A stretch of 64,000 nt of DNA from Xanthomonas sp. GPE 39 (GTDB lineage: Bacteria; Pseudomonadota; Gammaproteobacteria; Xanthomonadales; Xanthomonadaceae). The stretch spans positions 1,073,360 to 1,137,359 of the forward strand of contig NZ_JZHZ01000007.1 in NCBI RefSeq assembly GCF_000963005.1. The letters are read 5' to 3'. How positions within the stretch are numbered: position 1 is the first letter of the stretch; each line of letters begins with the position of its first letter. A program made the position numbers and the translations under genes. The notes beneath the pieces are model-generated. The model did not search any database, was not told where the DNA came from, and saw only the letters and a program-made list of their open reading frames with translations. Shown here one piece after another: positions 42,314 to 53,499 of the stretch.

Positions 42314-42898
42314 ATGAACAAGCTCTCGACCCACTTGTTGACCGCTGCGCTGACGATCGGCGTGATCGGCTCCGCCGCTGCGCAGGATTACGGTTATACC
42401 CGTTACCAAAACGGTCTCGGCACCTATGAATATGCGCGTGTGATACGCGTCGATCCGATCATGGTCCAGGTCAATGGTCCACGCGAGACCACCGAGCGTT
42501 GTTACGACCGTCAGGCACCTGACACCTACGTCAGCGGCTATGGCGGCACCCAGGGTGGCCGGACGGCTTCGACCGTTGCCGGTGGTATCGCCGGTGCGTT
42601 GCTTGGTAGCCGCGTCGGTGGCGGTAATGGCCGCTTCGTCGGCACCGCCGTCGGCACCATGCTCGGTAGCCTGGCCGGACGTTCGATCTACGACTCCAAT
42701 GCCCGCTCCTATGGCGGCGGCTATGTCAGCGGCGGCGTGGTCAGGGAGTGCGAGCCGGTGTCCTACCGCACCGAAAGCTACGACCGCGTCGACGGCTACG
42801 ACGTGACCTACGAGTACGGTGGCCGTTACTACCACACTCGCACCGCCTCGCCTCCGGGCGACCGCATCCGCGTGCGCGTGGACGTGCTGCCTTACTAA
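42314..42898 (+). CDS. glycine-zipper 2TM exported protein
   Basis: 194 residues with a signal peptide ending in SAAA near 23. The core TASTVAGGIAGALLGSRVGG and FVGTAVGTMLGSLAGRSIYD are the glycine-zipper pair of the 17-kDa surface antigen type. The ends are rich in Tyr, Arg and Gly. Probably outer-membrane located, role unknown. A terminator follows. Confidence 0.88.
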   Translation: MNKLSTHLLTAALTIGVIGSAAAQDYGYTRYQNGLGTYEYARVIRVDPIMVQVNGPRETTERCYDRQAPDTYVSGYGGTQGGRTASTVAGGIAGALLGSRVGGGNGRFVGTAVGTMLGSLAGRSIYDSNARSYGGGYVSGGVVRECEPVSYRTESYDRVDGYDVTYEYGGRYYHTRTASPPGDRIRVRVDVLPY

Positions 42899-42907
42899 CC
42901 GCAAACA

Positions 42908-42936
42908 GGGCGCCTGCTTGTCAGGCGCCCCTTCTG
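42908..42936 (+). terminator. terminator after the glycine-zipper gene
   Basis: Stem GGGCGCCTG (42908-42916), CAGGCGCCC (42922-42930), followed by CTTCTG, a weak T-run. Ten bases after the stop. Confidence 0.65.
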
Positions 42937-43001
42937 TTGACCGTTGGCCGCAATGCGATCAGGCCAGCGGCGATATGTTCTCATCACCATGTTCGTGACG
43001 A

Positions 43002-43880
43002 TCAGGGCCAGTCGATCTGGCCCTCGATCACCGTCTGCACTTGGCCGCCGGACCAGATATCGCCTGCGGCATCCACGCTCAGCGTCAGCAGCGCATCGTG
43101 GCCGACTTCGCGGCCCTGACTCGCCACATAGCGGCCGTCGCGCCCGGGCAGGGCGCTGCGGTGGTCCAGCCATGCGGCCAGCACCGCATTGGCCGCGCCG
43201 GAGGCAGCATCCTCGAATCGACGACCGTTGCCGACGAAGGCGCGCACCGCCAGCGCATAGGCTTGACCACTTGCGCGAGCATAGGCGAACACGCCCATGC
43301 TCGCGGTGCTTTCGGCCAGGGCGGCGATTGCATCCCAGTCCGGTGTCAGTTGCCGCAGCGCCGCTTCGTCGGCGACCTCGACCAGCCACCAGCAACGACC
43401 GCCGTCCATGCGCACCGGTGGCAGCGCCCCCAGCGACCAGTTGCGCAGCGCGTCCTTCAGGCGCGCGTCCGCCGGGTCGGCGATTTCGGCCACCTGCGCG
43501 CGCGGGGTGCGGATGGCGATGCTGGGCACTCCGGCATCTGCCTCCAAGCGTAATGGCAATAACCCGGCGATGCCGTCTTGGACGAACAGGCCATCGCGCG
43601 GGGTGGCGATGCCGTTTTCCAGTACCACATGCGCGGTGCCGACGCTGGGGTGGCCGGCGAACGGCACTTCCTTCTGCGGACTGAACATGCGGATGCCATA
43701 GCTGGCTTCCGGTCGCGTCGGTGCGAAGACGAAGGTGGTTTCCGGCAAGCGTGTCCAGCGTGCGATGGCTTGCATCGTGGCCTCGTCCAGTCCATCCGCA
43801 TCGAGGACTACGGCCAATGGATTGCCGCTGCCGGCGCGCGGGGAGAACACGTCAACTTGTACGAAACGGCGTTTGCTCAT
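43002..43880 (-). CDS. PhzF-family isomerase
   Basis: 292 residues, PhzF/diaminopimelate-epimerase-like fold: DVFSPRAGSGNPLAVV near the start, LPETTFVF with the likely catalytic Glu, PFAGHPSVGTAHVV and DAASGAANAVLAAWL. Function in most bacteria unknown; not evidence for phenazine synthesis here, since no other phz genes are near. ATG 43880. Confidence 0.9.
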   Translation of the reverse strand: MSKRRFVQVDVFSPRAGSGNPLAVVLDADGLDEATMQAIARWTRLPETTFVFAPTRPEASYGIRMFSPQKEVPFAGHPSVGTAHVVLENGIATPRDGLFVQDGIAGLLPLRLEADAGVPSIAIRTPRAQVAEIADPADARLKDALRNWSLGALPPVRMDGGRCWWLVEVADEAALRQLTPDWDAIAALAESTASMGVFAYARASGQAYALAVRAFVGNGRRFEDAASGAANAVLAAWLDHRSALPGRDGRYVASQGREVGHDALLTLSVDAAGDIWSGGQVQTVIEGQIDWP

Positions 43881-43916
43881 CGCAATGGATTCCGCATATT
43901 GGTGTGAGAAGGCAGC

Positions 43917-44085
43917 TTACCAAGCGATGCGCTTATCGACCGGCACGGGCATCGTGAATCCAATCCGAACCTCGCGGGCCGCGTCGATCTGGCGCGCGAT
44001 GCGGTCGAGTTCGCGGCTGGCGTGACCTGGTAAGCGTCCTTGTTGGATCGTGGCTGCCCCGCTGATCGTTCTGACGCTGGCCGGT
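43917..44085 (-). pseudogene. possible fragment of an unknown gene
   Basis: On the minus strand the frame ending at TAA 43919-43917 reads HASRELDRIARQIDAAREVR then IGFTMPVPVDKRIAW, with the coding-like codon bias of the genome, but no start codon is near and the upstream frame looks non-coding. It lies upstream of the phzF-like gene. Possibly the decayed 3' end of a lost gene. Confidence 0.3.
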
Positions 44086-44154
44086 TGGCAGTAGAATCGA
44101 TGGCTGCGTCCGGTCAGTCCGGCGTTTCCCCCACCATGTTAGATACCCCATTCC

Positions 44155-46764
44155 ATGTCAGCTCCTTCCATTGCAGGTCGTTGGATCGTTCTCAAGTTCG
44201 GTGGCACATCGGTGTCGCGTCGTCATCGCTGGGACACGATTGGGAAGCTGGCGAAAAAACGTGCGGAAGAGACTGGCGCGCGTGTGTTGGTGGTGGTCTC
44301 GGCCTTGTCCGGCGTCACCAACGAGCTGACCGCGATCGCCGACGGCAGCGCTGACAGCGCTCAGCGTGTGGCCGCGCTGGAACAGCGCCATCGCGCTTTC
44401 CTCGCCGAGTTGGAACTGGATGCCGATGCCGTGCTCGGCGAGCGTCTGGCGGTGCTGCGCGGCCTGCTTGAGGACCCACGCGCGGCCAGCCGCACGCTGG
44501 ATTGGCAGGCCGAGGTGCTGGGCCAGGGCGAATTGCTGTCTTCTACCTTGGGCGCGGCCTACCTGCGCAGCAACGGCCTGGACATCGGCTGGATGGACGC
44601 GCGCCAGTGGTTGCACGCGCTGCCGCCGCAGCCGAACCAGAGCGAATGGTCGCGGCGCCTGTCGGTGTCCTGCCAATGGCAGGCCGATGCTGCCTGGCGT
44701 GAGCGTTTCCTCGCCCAGCCCACGCGCATGTTAATCACCCAGGGTTTCATCGCGCGGCATCAGGACGGTGGCACCGCGATCCTCGGCCGTGGCGGTTCGG
44801 ACACCTCGGCCGCCTATTTCGGCGCACTGCTCGGTGCCAGCCGGGTGGAGATCTGGACCGATGTGCCGGGCATGTTCAGCGCCAACCCGCGCGATGTGCC
44901 GGATGCGCGTTTGCTGACCCGGCTGGACTATTACGAGGCGCAGGAAATCGCCACTACTGGTGCCAAAGTGCTGCATCCGCGTTCGATCAAGCCCTGCCGC
45001 GACGGCGGCGTGCCAATGGCGATCCTGGACACCGAGCGACCCGACTTGCCCGGCACCAGCATCGACGGCAATGCGCGCACTGTGCCGGGGGTCAAGGCGA
45101 TCAGTCGCCGCAATGGCATCGTGCTGGTGTCGATGGAAGGCATCGGCATGTGGCAGCAGGTCGGTTTTCTGGCCGATGTGTTCGCGCGTTTCGCCAAGCA
45201 CGGCTTGTCGGTGGATTTGATCGGCTCGGCCGAAACCAATGTCACCGTGTCGCTGGATCCGAGCGAGAATCTGGTCAACACCGATGTGCTGGCGGCGTTG
45301 TCGGCCGATCTGGCGGAGATGTGCCGGGTCAAGATCATCGTGCCGTGTGCGGCGATCACCCTGGTCGGGCGTGGCATGCGTTCGCTGCTGCACAAGCTCT
45401 CGGACGTGTGGGCCACGTTCGGCAAGGAGCGCGTGCATATGATCTCGCAGTCGTCCAACGACTTGAACCTGACCTTCGTCATCGATGAGGCCGCCGCCGA
45501 CGGGCTGCTGCCGATCCTGCACGCCGCGCTGATCGATAGCGGTGCGATGCCGGTGGAAGAGACTGAGGTGTTCGGCCCGCGCTGGCGTGAAATCGCCGGC
45601 AGCGTGCGCTCGCGGCCGACGCCGTGGTGGCATGAGGAGCGCGCGCATCTGCTGCGCTTGGCCGAGGTTGGTACGCCGCGTTACGTCTATCACCTGCCGA
45701 CCCTGCGCGAACGCGCGCGCGCGCTCAAGGCGATTGCGGCGGTGGATCAGCGCTATTACGCGATCAAGGCCAATACGCATCCGGCCATCCTGCAGGCGCT
45801 GGTGGAGGAGGGCTTCGGCCTGGAGTGTGTCTCGCACGGTGAACTGCGCCGGGTGTTCGAGACGCTGCCGGAGCTATCGCCGCGGCGCGTGCTGTTCACT
45901 CCCAGCTTCGCGCCGCGGGCCGAATACGAGGCCGCTTTCGCCCTGGGCGTCACCGTCACCTTGGACAACGTCGAAGCGCTGCGGCGCTGGCCGGAGTTGT
46001 TCCGTGGCCGTAGTGTGTGGGTGCGGATCGACCTGGGCCATGGCGACGGTCATCACCAGAAGGTCAACACCGGCGGCAAGCGTTCCAAGTTCGGCCTGTC
46101 GGCTACCCGCGTGGACGAGTTCGTCGAGGCCGCACGCGCGTTGGACATTCGCATCGTCGGCGTCCACGCGCACCTGGGCAGCGGGGTGGAGACGTCGGAG
46201 CATTGGCGGCGCATCTGCGACGAACTGGCGGGGTTTGCGCGGCGCATCGGCAGTGTCGAGATCATCGACATCGGTGGCGGTCTGCCGATTCCCTACAGCG
46301 CCGATGACGAACCGTTCGACCTGGACACCTGGGCGCAGGGTCTGGCCGAGGTCAAGGCGATGCATCCGGCTTTCCGTCTGGCGATTGAACCTGGCCGCTA
46401 CCTGGTGGCCGAATGCGGGGTGCTGTTGTCCCGCGCCACTCAGGTGATCGAGAAGGACGGCATCCGCCGGGTTGGCCTGGATGCCGGCATGAACACGCTG
46501 ATCCGCCCAGCGCTGTACGACGCCTGGCACGACGTGGTCAACCTGAGTCGGCTGGAGTGCGAGGCCGACACGGTGTTCGACGTGGTCGGGCCGATTTGCG
46601 AATCCAGCGACGTGTTCGGTCAGCGCCGTCGCCTACCGGCGCAGACGGCACCGGACGATGTGATGTTGATCGCCGATGCCGGTGCCTACGGCTACGTCAT
46701 GGCCAGCACCTACAACCAGCGCGAATTGCCCCGCGAGGAAGTGATCGATGCGCCCGCAGGCTGA
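44155..46764 (+). CDS. lysAC: bifunctional aspartokinase / diaminopimelate decarboxylase
   Basis: 869 residues. N-terminal aspartokinase (about 1-470): VLKFGGTSVSRR, GRGGSDTSAAYFG, and ACT domains with SMEGIGMWQQVGFLADVFARF. C-terminal PLP-dependent diaminopimelate decarboxylase (about 490-869): PLP Lys in YYAIKANTHPAI, glycine loop DIGGGLPIPY, EPGRYL and the CESSDVF motif. The same polypeptide thus does the first and the last step of lysine synthesis. ATG 44155 is used; an ATG at 44136 is out of frame. Confidence 0.94.
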   Translation: MSAPSIAGRWIVLKFGGTSVSRRHRWDTIGKLAKKRAEETGARVLVVVSALSGVTNELTAIADGSADSAQRVAALEQRHRAFLAELELDADAVLGERLAVLRGLLEDPRAASRTLDWQAEVLGQGELLSSTLGAAYLRSNGLDIGWMDARQWLHALPPQPNQSEWSRRLSVSCQWQADAAWRERFLAQPTRMLITQGFIARHQDGGTAILGRGGSDTSAAYFGALLGASRVEIWTDVPGMFSANPRDVPDARLLTRLDYYEAQEIATTGAKVLHPRSIKPCRDGGVPMAILDTERPDLPGTSIDGNARTVPGVKAISRRNGIVLVSMEGIGMWQQVGFLADVFARFAKHGLSVDLIGSAETNVTVSLDPSENLVNTDVLAALSADLAEMCRVKIIVPCAAITLVGRGMRSLLHKLSDVWATFGKERVHMISQSSNDLNLTFVIDEAAADGLLPILHAALIDSGAMPVEETEVFGPRWREIAGSVRSRPTPWWHEERAHLLRLAEVGTPRYVYHLPTLRERARALKAIAAVDQRYYAIKANTHPAILQALVEEGFGLECVSHGELRRVFETLPELSPRRVLFTPSFAPRAEYEAAFALGVTVTLDNVEALRRWPELFRGRSVWVRIDLGHGDGHHQKVNTGGKRSKFGLSATRVDEFVEAARALDIRIVGVHAHLGSGVETSEHWRRICDELAGFARRIGSVEIIDIGGGLPIPYSADDEPFDLDTWAQGLAEVKAMHPAFRLAIEPGRYLVAECGVLLSRATQVIEKDGIRRVGLDAGMNTLIRPALYDAWHDVVNLSRLECEADTVFDVVGPICESSDVFGQRRRLPAQTAPDDVMLIADAGAYGYVMASTYNQRELPREEVIDAPAG

Positions 46765-46908
46765 GATGCCCCCGCATAGCCGGCGCTTGCCGATGCGATG
46801 CGTGCGCGGTGGTTTGTCGCCGCTGCGCGCGGCGTTGCGGTATTTGATGAGCGAATTTTTCCTGTGCCGCCGCACCTTGCGGCACGCCCGTGTTTTTGCA
46901 GGACGTCC

Positions 46909-48244
<1,336 letters not shown>

Positions 48245-48264
<20 letters not shown>

Positions 48265-49657
48265 AGGCCGGCGTGTCGCGCTGTGGGGATGGGGCCGCGA
48301 GGGCAGGGCGGCGTATCGCGCGATGCGCGATGCGCGCAGCACGGCCGATCTGCCGCTGACGCTGTTCTGTTCCGCCGAGGATGTCGCCGAGGTCGCCGCG
48401 TTGCACGACCCCCACCTGCGCGTGGAGACAGACGCCAGCGCCGAGCGCCTGGCCGCGTTCGAGTGGGTGATTAAATCACCGGGCATCAGTCCGTATCTGC
48501 CCGAGGCGCAGACGGCGATGGCGCGTGGTACGCACTTCGTCGGTGGTACCGCGTTGTGGTTCGCCGAGCATGCCGACGCCGACGGTGTCGTACCCGGCAG
48601 CCTCTGCATCACCGGCACCAAGGGCAAGAGCACCACCACGGCGCTGCTGGCGCATTTGCTGCGCGCCGGCGGTCATCGCACCGGCCTGGTCGGCAATATC
48701 GGCGTGCCGCTGCTGGACGTGTTGGCACCGCCGCAACCGCCGCAGTATTGGGCGATTGAATTGTCCAGCTATCAGACCGGCGACGTTGCCCGCAGCGGTG
48801 CGCGTCCGCAACTGGCGATGGTGTTGAATCTGTTTCCCGAGCATCTGGATTGGCATGGTAGTCAGGCGCGTTATGTCGCCGATAAGCTGGCGTTGGTGAC
48901 GCAGGCGCGGCCACGCATCGCGCTGCTCAACGCCGCCGATCCGCAGTTGGCGACGCTGCATTTGCCGCACAGCCAGGTGCGCTGGTTCAACCGCGAGGAT
49001 GGCTGGCACTTGCGTGGCGAGATGGTGTATCGCGGCGCCACGCCGATCTACGACAGTGCGCAGACTCCGCTGCCGGGTCAGCACAACCGCGCAAACCTGT
49101 GCGCGGTGCTGGCGGCGATCGAGGCGCTGGGTTTGGACGCGGCCGCGTTGGCACCAGCCGCTGCCACTTTTCGGCCGCTCCCCAACCGGTTGCAGGCACT
49201 GGGGACGCGCGACGGCGTGAGTTACGTGAACGACTCGATCAGTACCACCCCGCACGCCACTCTCGCAGCGTTGGAATGCTTTCGTGGGCGCCGCATCGCG
49301 TTGTTGGTCGGTGGTTATGACCGTGGTCTGGATTGGCAGGGCTTCGCCGAATCCATGCGCCATGGCGCACCGCTGGAGATCGTGACCATGGGCGACAACG
49401 GGCCACGTATTCATGCGCTGCTGGCGACATTGGCCGCCGAGGCGGGCTTTGGCTTGCACGCGGCCAGCAATCTCGCGCAGGCGCTGACGCTGGCGCGTGA
49501 GGCGCTGGGCGAGGCGGGAGGCGTGGTGCTGTTGTCGCCGGGCGCGCCGAGCTTCGGTGCGTATCGCGACTACGTGGCGCGTGGCCGGCATTTCGCCGAA
49601 TTGGCCGGATTCGATCCGCAGGCGATCAGCGCGATTGCGGGGTTGGGCATCGCCTGA
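48245..49657 (+). CDS. murD2: UDP-MurNAc-L-Ala-L-Glu ligase MurD2
   Basis: 470 residues, Mur ligase fold: [17 protein letters not shown] (ATP), [20 protein letters not shown]. It would add L-Glu (not D-Glu) to UDP-MurNAc-L-Ala, which MurL then epimerises. The GTG start at 48245 overlaps murL by 20 bases, so the two are coupled. The first residues [22 protein letters not shown] fit the domain start. Confidence 0.92.
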
Positions 49658-49797
49658 TCCAGCGGCGCGGTCTGTGCTGCATGGGCGGCGGCTTGCCGAT
49701 AGGTTGCTTGCGCACGCGACGGTAGTCGTGGCGTATTTTCACCTGCAGCGGGACAGTGCTGTGCGCGCTTGCGCTGAGCGTCGCACCATGCGTGCGC

Positions 49798-50793
49798 TCA
49801 GTGCTTGCGTTCGACCGCGTAGCGGGCCAGCCCGCGCAATGCGGCCACTGCGTCGTTGTTCGGCAGACTGTCCAGTGCGCGTTCGGCCGCCGTGGCGTAC
49901 TCGGCCGCGCGGCGGCGGCTGTAGTCGAGTCCGCCGCTGGCCTGGATCGCGGCCAGTACCTCCGGCATGGCGTCGGCATCGCCTTGTTCGACGATCTGGC
50001 GCAGGCGTTCGCGGGTGCTGGCGTCGGCGTGCGCGATGGCGTGGATCAGTGGCAATGTGGCTTTGCCCTCGGCCAGATCGTCGCCCAGGTTCTTGCCCAG
50101 ATCGGCGGCATTGGCGGTGTAGTCGAGCACGTCGTCGGCAATCTGGAACGCGTAGCCCAGGTGCATGCCGTATGCGTACAAGCACTGCTGCACCGCGTCG
50201 CTGGCACCGGCGGCCAGTGCGCCCAGGCGAGTGCCGGCGGCGAACAGCACGGCGGTCTTGCGTTCGATCACCTGCAGGTAGGCGGCCTCGTCGGTATCGG
50301 GGTTGTGGACGTGCAGCAGTTGCAGCACCTCGCCCTCGGCGATGCGGTTGGTGGTGTCGGCGAGCAAACGCATCACCGCCATGTTGTCCAGCTCCACCAT
50401 CAACTGGAAACTGCGCGAGTACAGGAAATCCCCGACCAGCACGCTGGGCGCATTGCCCCAGAGCGCGTTGGCGGTGCTGCGGCCGCGACGCAGGTCCGAT
50501 TCGTCCACCACGTCGTCGTGCAGCAGGGTGGAGGTGTGGATGAATTCGATGATCGCCGCCAACTGGTGGTGCTTTGGTCCATGTCCATCGCAGGCGCGGC
50601 CGGCCAGCATGACCAGCATCGGCCGCAGGCGTTTGCCGCCGGCGGAGATGATGTGGTCGGCGATCTGGTTGATCAGCACCACGTCCGACGCCAGACGGTG
50701 GCGGATCAAGGTATCGACTGCCGCCATGTCGGCTGCGGCGAGCATCTGGATCTGGGGCAGGCCCAGGGTGGGGAGGTCTTCGGCGATGCTCAT
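49798..50793 (-). CDS. ispB: octaprenyl (polyprenyl) diphosphate synthase
   Basis: 331 residues. The two Asp-rich motifs are DDVVDESDLRRG and DDVLDYTANAADLGKNLG, with GGKRLRP near 60 for diphosphate binding. Makes the side chain of ubiquinone (and the quinone used by complex I). ATG 50793 gives MSIAEDLPTLGLPQIQ; a start at 50841 is less likely. Confidence 0.95.
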   Translation of the reverse strand: MSIAEDLPTLGLPQIQMLAAADMAAVDTLIRHRLASDVVLINQIADHIISAGGKRLRPMLVMLAGRACDGHGPKHHQLAAIIEFIHTSTLLHDDVVDESDLRRGRSTANALWGNAPSVLVGDFLYSRSFQLMVELDNMAVMRLLADTTNRIAEGEVLQLLHVHNPDTDEAAYLQVIERKTAVLFAAGTRLGALAAGASDAVQQCLYAYGMHLGYAFQIADDVLDYTANAADLGKNLGDDLAEGKATLPLIHAIAHADASTRERLRQIVEQGDADAMPEVLAAIQASGGLDYSRRRAAEYATAAERALDSLPNNDAVAALRGLARYAVERKH

Positions 50794-51086
50794 GCGGACA
50801 AGGCTGGATGCGTGCGCGGAGTATAGGCTGCGCGGCGACATCCGTCCTGCGCCGGGCGTGATCGGGCTGGTCTGGGCGGTGTGGGGCGGGGGCTGGAGAG
50901 CCTTGCCGGTGCTGCGTTGCCGGCATTGCGGTCGTGTGGCGCGGGGTTTCCCTAGGCCTTTGCAGGCGTTCGGCGCGGGTGGGGCCAGCCCGGCAATGTT
51001 AGGATTGGCGGATTAGGAGTTCCTAATCGTGTTCTTTACCGCTCCGCGTGCCCTCTGGCCGTGGGGACCCCAGACGGAAGCAGCTC

Positions 51087-51596
51087 ATGGCCCGCGGCAT
51101 CAATAAAGTCATCCTCGTCGGCAATCTCGGCAACGATCCCGACACCAAGTACACCCAGTCCGGCATGGCCATCACCCGCGTCAGTCTGGCGACAACCAGC
51201 GTGCGCAAGGACCGCGACGGCAACCAGCAGGAGCGCACCGAGTGGCATCGCGTGGTGTTCTTCGGAAAGCTGGGCGAAATCGCTGGCGAGTACCTGCGTA
51301 AAGGGAGTTCGGTCTACGTCGAAGGTTCGCTGCGCTACGACAAGTACACCGGCCAGGACGGCGTGGAGAAGTATTCCACGGACATCGTCGCCGATGAAAT
51401 GCAAATGCTTGGCGGCCGTGGCGAAGGCGGCGGCGGTATGGGCGGCGGCGACCGCCCGGCGCGTTCGGCACCACCGCGTCAGGAGCGTTCGGACATGGGC
51501 GGTGGCGGGCAGGACTATGCTCCACGACGCCAACAGCCGGCACCGTCGCAATCGGCACCGATGGATGATTTCGCCGACGACGATATTCCGTTCTGA
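51087..51596 (+). CDS. ssb: single-stranded DNA-binding protein
   Basis: 169 residues. OB-fold start ARGINKVILVGNLGNDPDTK, TEWHRVVFFGKLGEIAGEYL, then a Gly/Arg/Pro linker and the acidic tip DDDIPF that recruits repair proteins. ATG 51087. Last housekeeping gene before the NRPS locus. Confidence 0.97.
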   Translation: MARGINKVILVGNLGNDPDTKYTQSGMAITRVSLATTSVRKDRDGNQQERTEWHRVVFFGKLGEIAGEYLRKGSSVYVEGSLRYDKYTGQDGVEKYSTDIVADEMQMLGGRGEGGGGMGGGDRPARSAPPRQERSDMGGGGQDYAPRRQQPAPSQSAPMDDFADDDIPF

Positions 51597-51629
51597 GTTA
51601 CACGGTTTCGTCCGTGTCGCGCAGATCCC

Positions 51630-51660
51630 AAAAGCCCCGCGTTGCGGGGCTTTTCATTTT
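51630..51660 (+). terminator. terminator after ssb
   Basis: Stem AAAAGCCCCGC (51630-51640), loop GTT, GCGGGGCTTTT (51644-51654), then CATTTT. It separates the housekeeping block from the NRPS locus. Confidence 0.92.
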
Positions 51661-51920
51661 GGGCCAGCGTGCCTGGGGTGCGATGCCTGCCTTGTCTGGA
51701 TTCGAGCGTCAAACGCAACGAAGGAAAGGCCGGGACGTGCGTTGACCGGGCGGCGTTAAAGGCTTCCTACGCTGTGTGCGATGACAGGCAGGCGTGGACG
51801 AACAACGAACCTGTGGTGGCAGTGCCGGGGCAATGTGAGCACTCGCTGCGCACGGAACGCTCAAGACAGCCGGGTCGGCCGCAGCAGCGCGGCCATCGAG
51901 CTGCTTGGAGTACCTCGGTC
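51661..51920. other. gap between the ssb terminator and the dat gene
   Basis: Convergent gap, about 260 bases. The open frames here lack coding bias. I see no attachment site, tRNA or direct repeat that would mark an insertion border of the NRPS locus. Confidence 0.5.
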
Positions 51921-53204
51921 TTATGCCACCCGGCTCAGTTTGACCTGTTGCGTTTGCTCGCAGGCATGCAGTACCGCATCCGCAAGAATGTCCAGGCCCT
52001 CATCCAGTAGGGCATCGGGTGTGGTCAACGGAGCCATTACTTTCAGTACTTCGTCGTTCGGGCCAGCGCTTTCGATCACCAAGCCGTGTTTGAACGCATG
52101 CGCGCGTGCCGAGGCGGCGAGTTGAGTGGTCCCGACATCTATCCCCATGAACATGCCGCGCCCCTTGACGCGTGCCCCCGGCACCTGCGCGGCGATCCGC
52201 GTCAGTGCTTCGGTCACGCGCTGACCACGCGCTGCCGCTTGCGTGGCGAATGTGTCGTCGGCCCAGAATTTATGCAGCGCGACGCTGGCGGTGAGCATCG
52301 CATGGTTGTTGCCGCGGAAGGTGCCGTTGTGTTGGCCAGGACGCCATTGGTCATGCTCGGGTGCGACCAGCAGTAGCGAGAATGGCAGGCCGAAACCGGA
52401 TAGGGATTTGGACAGGACGATCAGGTCTGGGACCAGGTCCAGCCCATCGAAACTGAAGAAGCCTCCGCTGCGTCCGCAACCTGCCTGGACATCGTCGACG
52501 ATGACCAGCGCGCCGTGGCGGCGGGCAGCGGCGAATATGCGGCGCAACCAGGGCGTGGACGCCACATTGAGCCCGCCTTCGCCTTGCACCAGTTCCAGGA
52601 TGATCGCGGCGGGTGGATCGATGCCGCCGGAGGGGTCGTCGAGCATGCCTTCCAGCAAAGCGGCGCTATCCACGCTCTCGCCGAGATAGCCGTCGTAGGG
52701 CAGTCGGGTGACGCCGGTGTGCGCTAGTTCCATGCGATGGTGGCGATTGCCGGTCGTCGCCAGTGCTCCCATCGATAAGCCATGGTAGGCATTACTGAAG
52801 GCAATGACGTTGTGACGCCCAGTAATCTTGCGTGCCAGCTTGAGCGCGGCTTCGACTGCATTGGTACCGGTCGGGCCGGTGAACTGCAGGCGGTGGGTAA
52901 GTCCGCGCGGCTTGAGGATTCTTTCCACGAAAGCATCGATGAAGTCGTGCTTTGCCTGCGAGTACATATCCAGCGAGAGCGCCAAGCCGCCGTTGCGTAG
53001 GTGCCCGATCAGTGCCTCGGCCATGTCTGGATCGTTGTGTCCGTAATTGAGCGAGCCGCAGCCGGCTAGGAAGTCGATGTAGCGACGACCCTGTGCATCG
53101 AACATCAGGCTTCCCGATGCGCGGACGAACATGGCATCAAAGGAGCGGCAGTAGCTGCGGACGTTGGATTCGTGGCGTTGGAATATCAAGCGAGGATCGC
53201 TCAT
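51921..53204 (-). CDS. L-2,4-diaminobutyrate aminotransferase (EctB/Dat-type)
   Basis: 427 residues, class III PLP aminotransferase. EctB-like start SNVRSYCRSFDAMFVRASGS, NYGHNDPDM, GPTGTNAVEAALKLAR, IVDDVQAGCGRSGGFF, PLP Lys in VLSKSLSGFGLPF, HNGTFRGNNHAML. It makes L-2,4-diaminobutyrate from aspartate semialdehyde with Glu. In ectoine producers ectA and ectC sit next to it; neither is here, which points to Dab as an NRPS building block. Could also be another omega-aminotransferase. Confidence 0.85.
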   Translation of the reverse strand: MSDPRLIFQRHESNVRSYCRSFDAMFVRASGSLMFDAQGRRYIDFLAGCGSLNYGHNDPDMAEALIGHLRNGGLALSLDMYSQAKHDFIDAFVERILKPRGLTHRLQFTGPTGTNAVEAALKLARKITGRHNVIAFSNAYHGLSMGALATTGNRHHRMELAHTGVTRLPYDGYLGESVDSAALLEGMLDDPSGGIDPPAAIILELVQGEGGLNVASTPWLRRIFAAARRHGALVIVDDVQAGCGRSGGFFSFDGLDLVPDLIVLSKSLSGFGLPFSLLLVAPEHDQWRPGQHNGTFRGNNHAMLTASVALHKFWADDTFATQAAARGQRVTEALTRIAAQVPGARVKGRGMFMGIDVGTTQLAASARAHAFKHGLVIESAGPNDEVLKVMAPLTTPDALLDEGLDILADAVLHACEQTQQVKLSRVA

Positions 53205-53499
53205 GTGGCTCTCTAATCGTGTAGCGAAGTCGGCGTGTGCTTAAGTACGCCGAGTGTTGTGAATATGATGTCGTAGGTTCTGCTCGGCCCGGGTATCTGG
53301 CCGCAGTCGTCGCTATGCTCGTGGTATCGCGCCTGATGTGTTCACTTTTTACTTGCTAGGCCAAGTATCGGTCCATGTATTGACCGCTATGTGACGGAAA
53401 GATGTTTTTTTTGTAGGCGGATGTTCTTTCTGTGGTCGTCAGGAATAATCGTGTGTTGCGCCGGATGAACGTATTCTGGTCATTTACAGGATCTAGCCT
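53205..53499. other. divergent promoter region, dat and hmo-like genes
   Basis: 295 bases between two divergent genes, so both promoters should lie here. Lower G+C than the flanks, with a T-run near 53406. A loose inverted repeat CGGCGT/ACGCCG lies at 53231-53252. No firm promoter boxes assigned. Confidence 0.4.

Noticed and set aside
43002..43880. Phenazine biosynthesis gene
   Set aside because: PhzF-like enzymes are widespread; no other phenazine genes lie near.
43881..44154. Lysine riboswitch upstream of lysAC
   Set aside because: The leader is only about 270 bases, shares none of the L-box core motifs I know, and part of it looks like a coding remnant on the other strand.
50990..51086. 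Possible SRP (4.5S) RNA upstream of ssb
   Set aside because: The GGAAGCAG-like string occurs, but the rest does not fold into the conserved SRP hairpin or carry the GGTCAGG core.
51642..52010. Open frame of 122 residues after ssb
   Set aside because: Overlaps the terminator and the dat gene on the other strand, and lacks coding bias.
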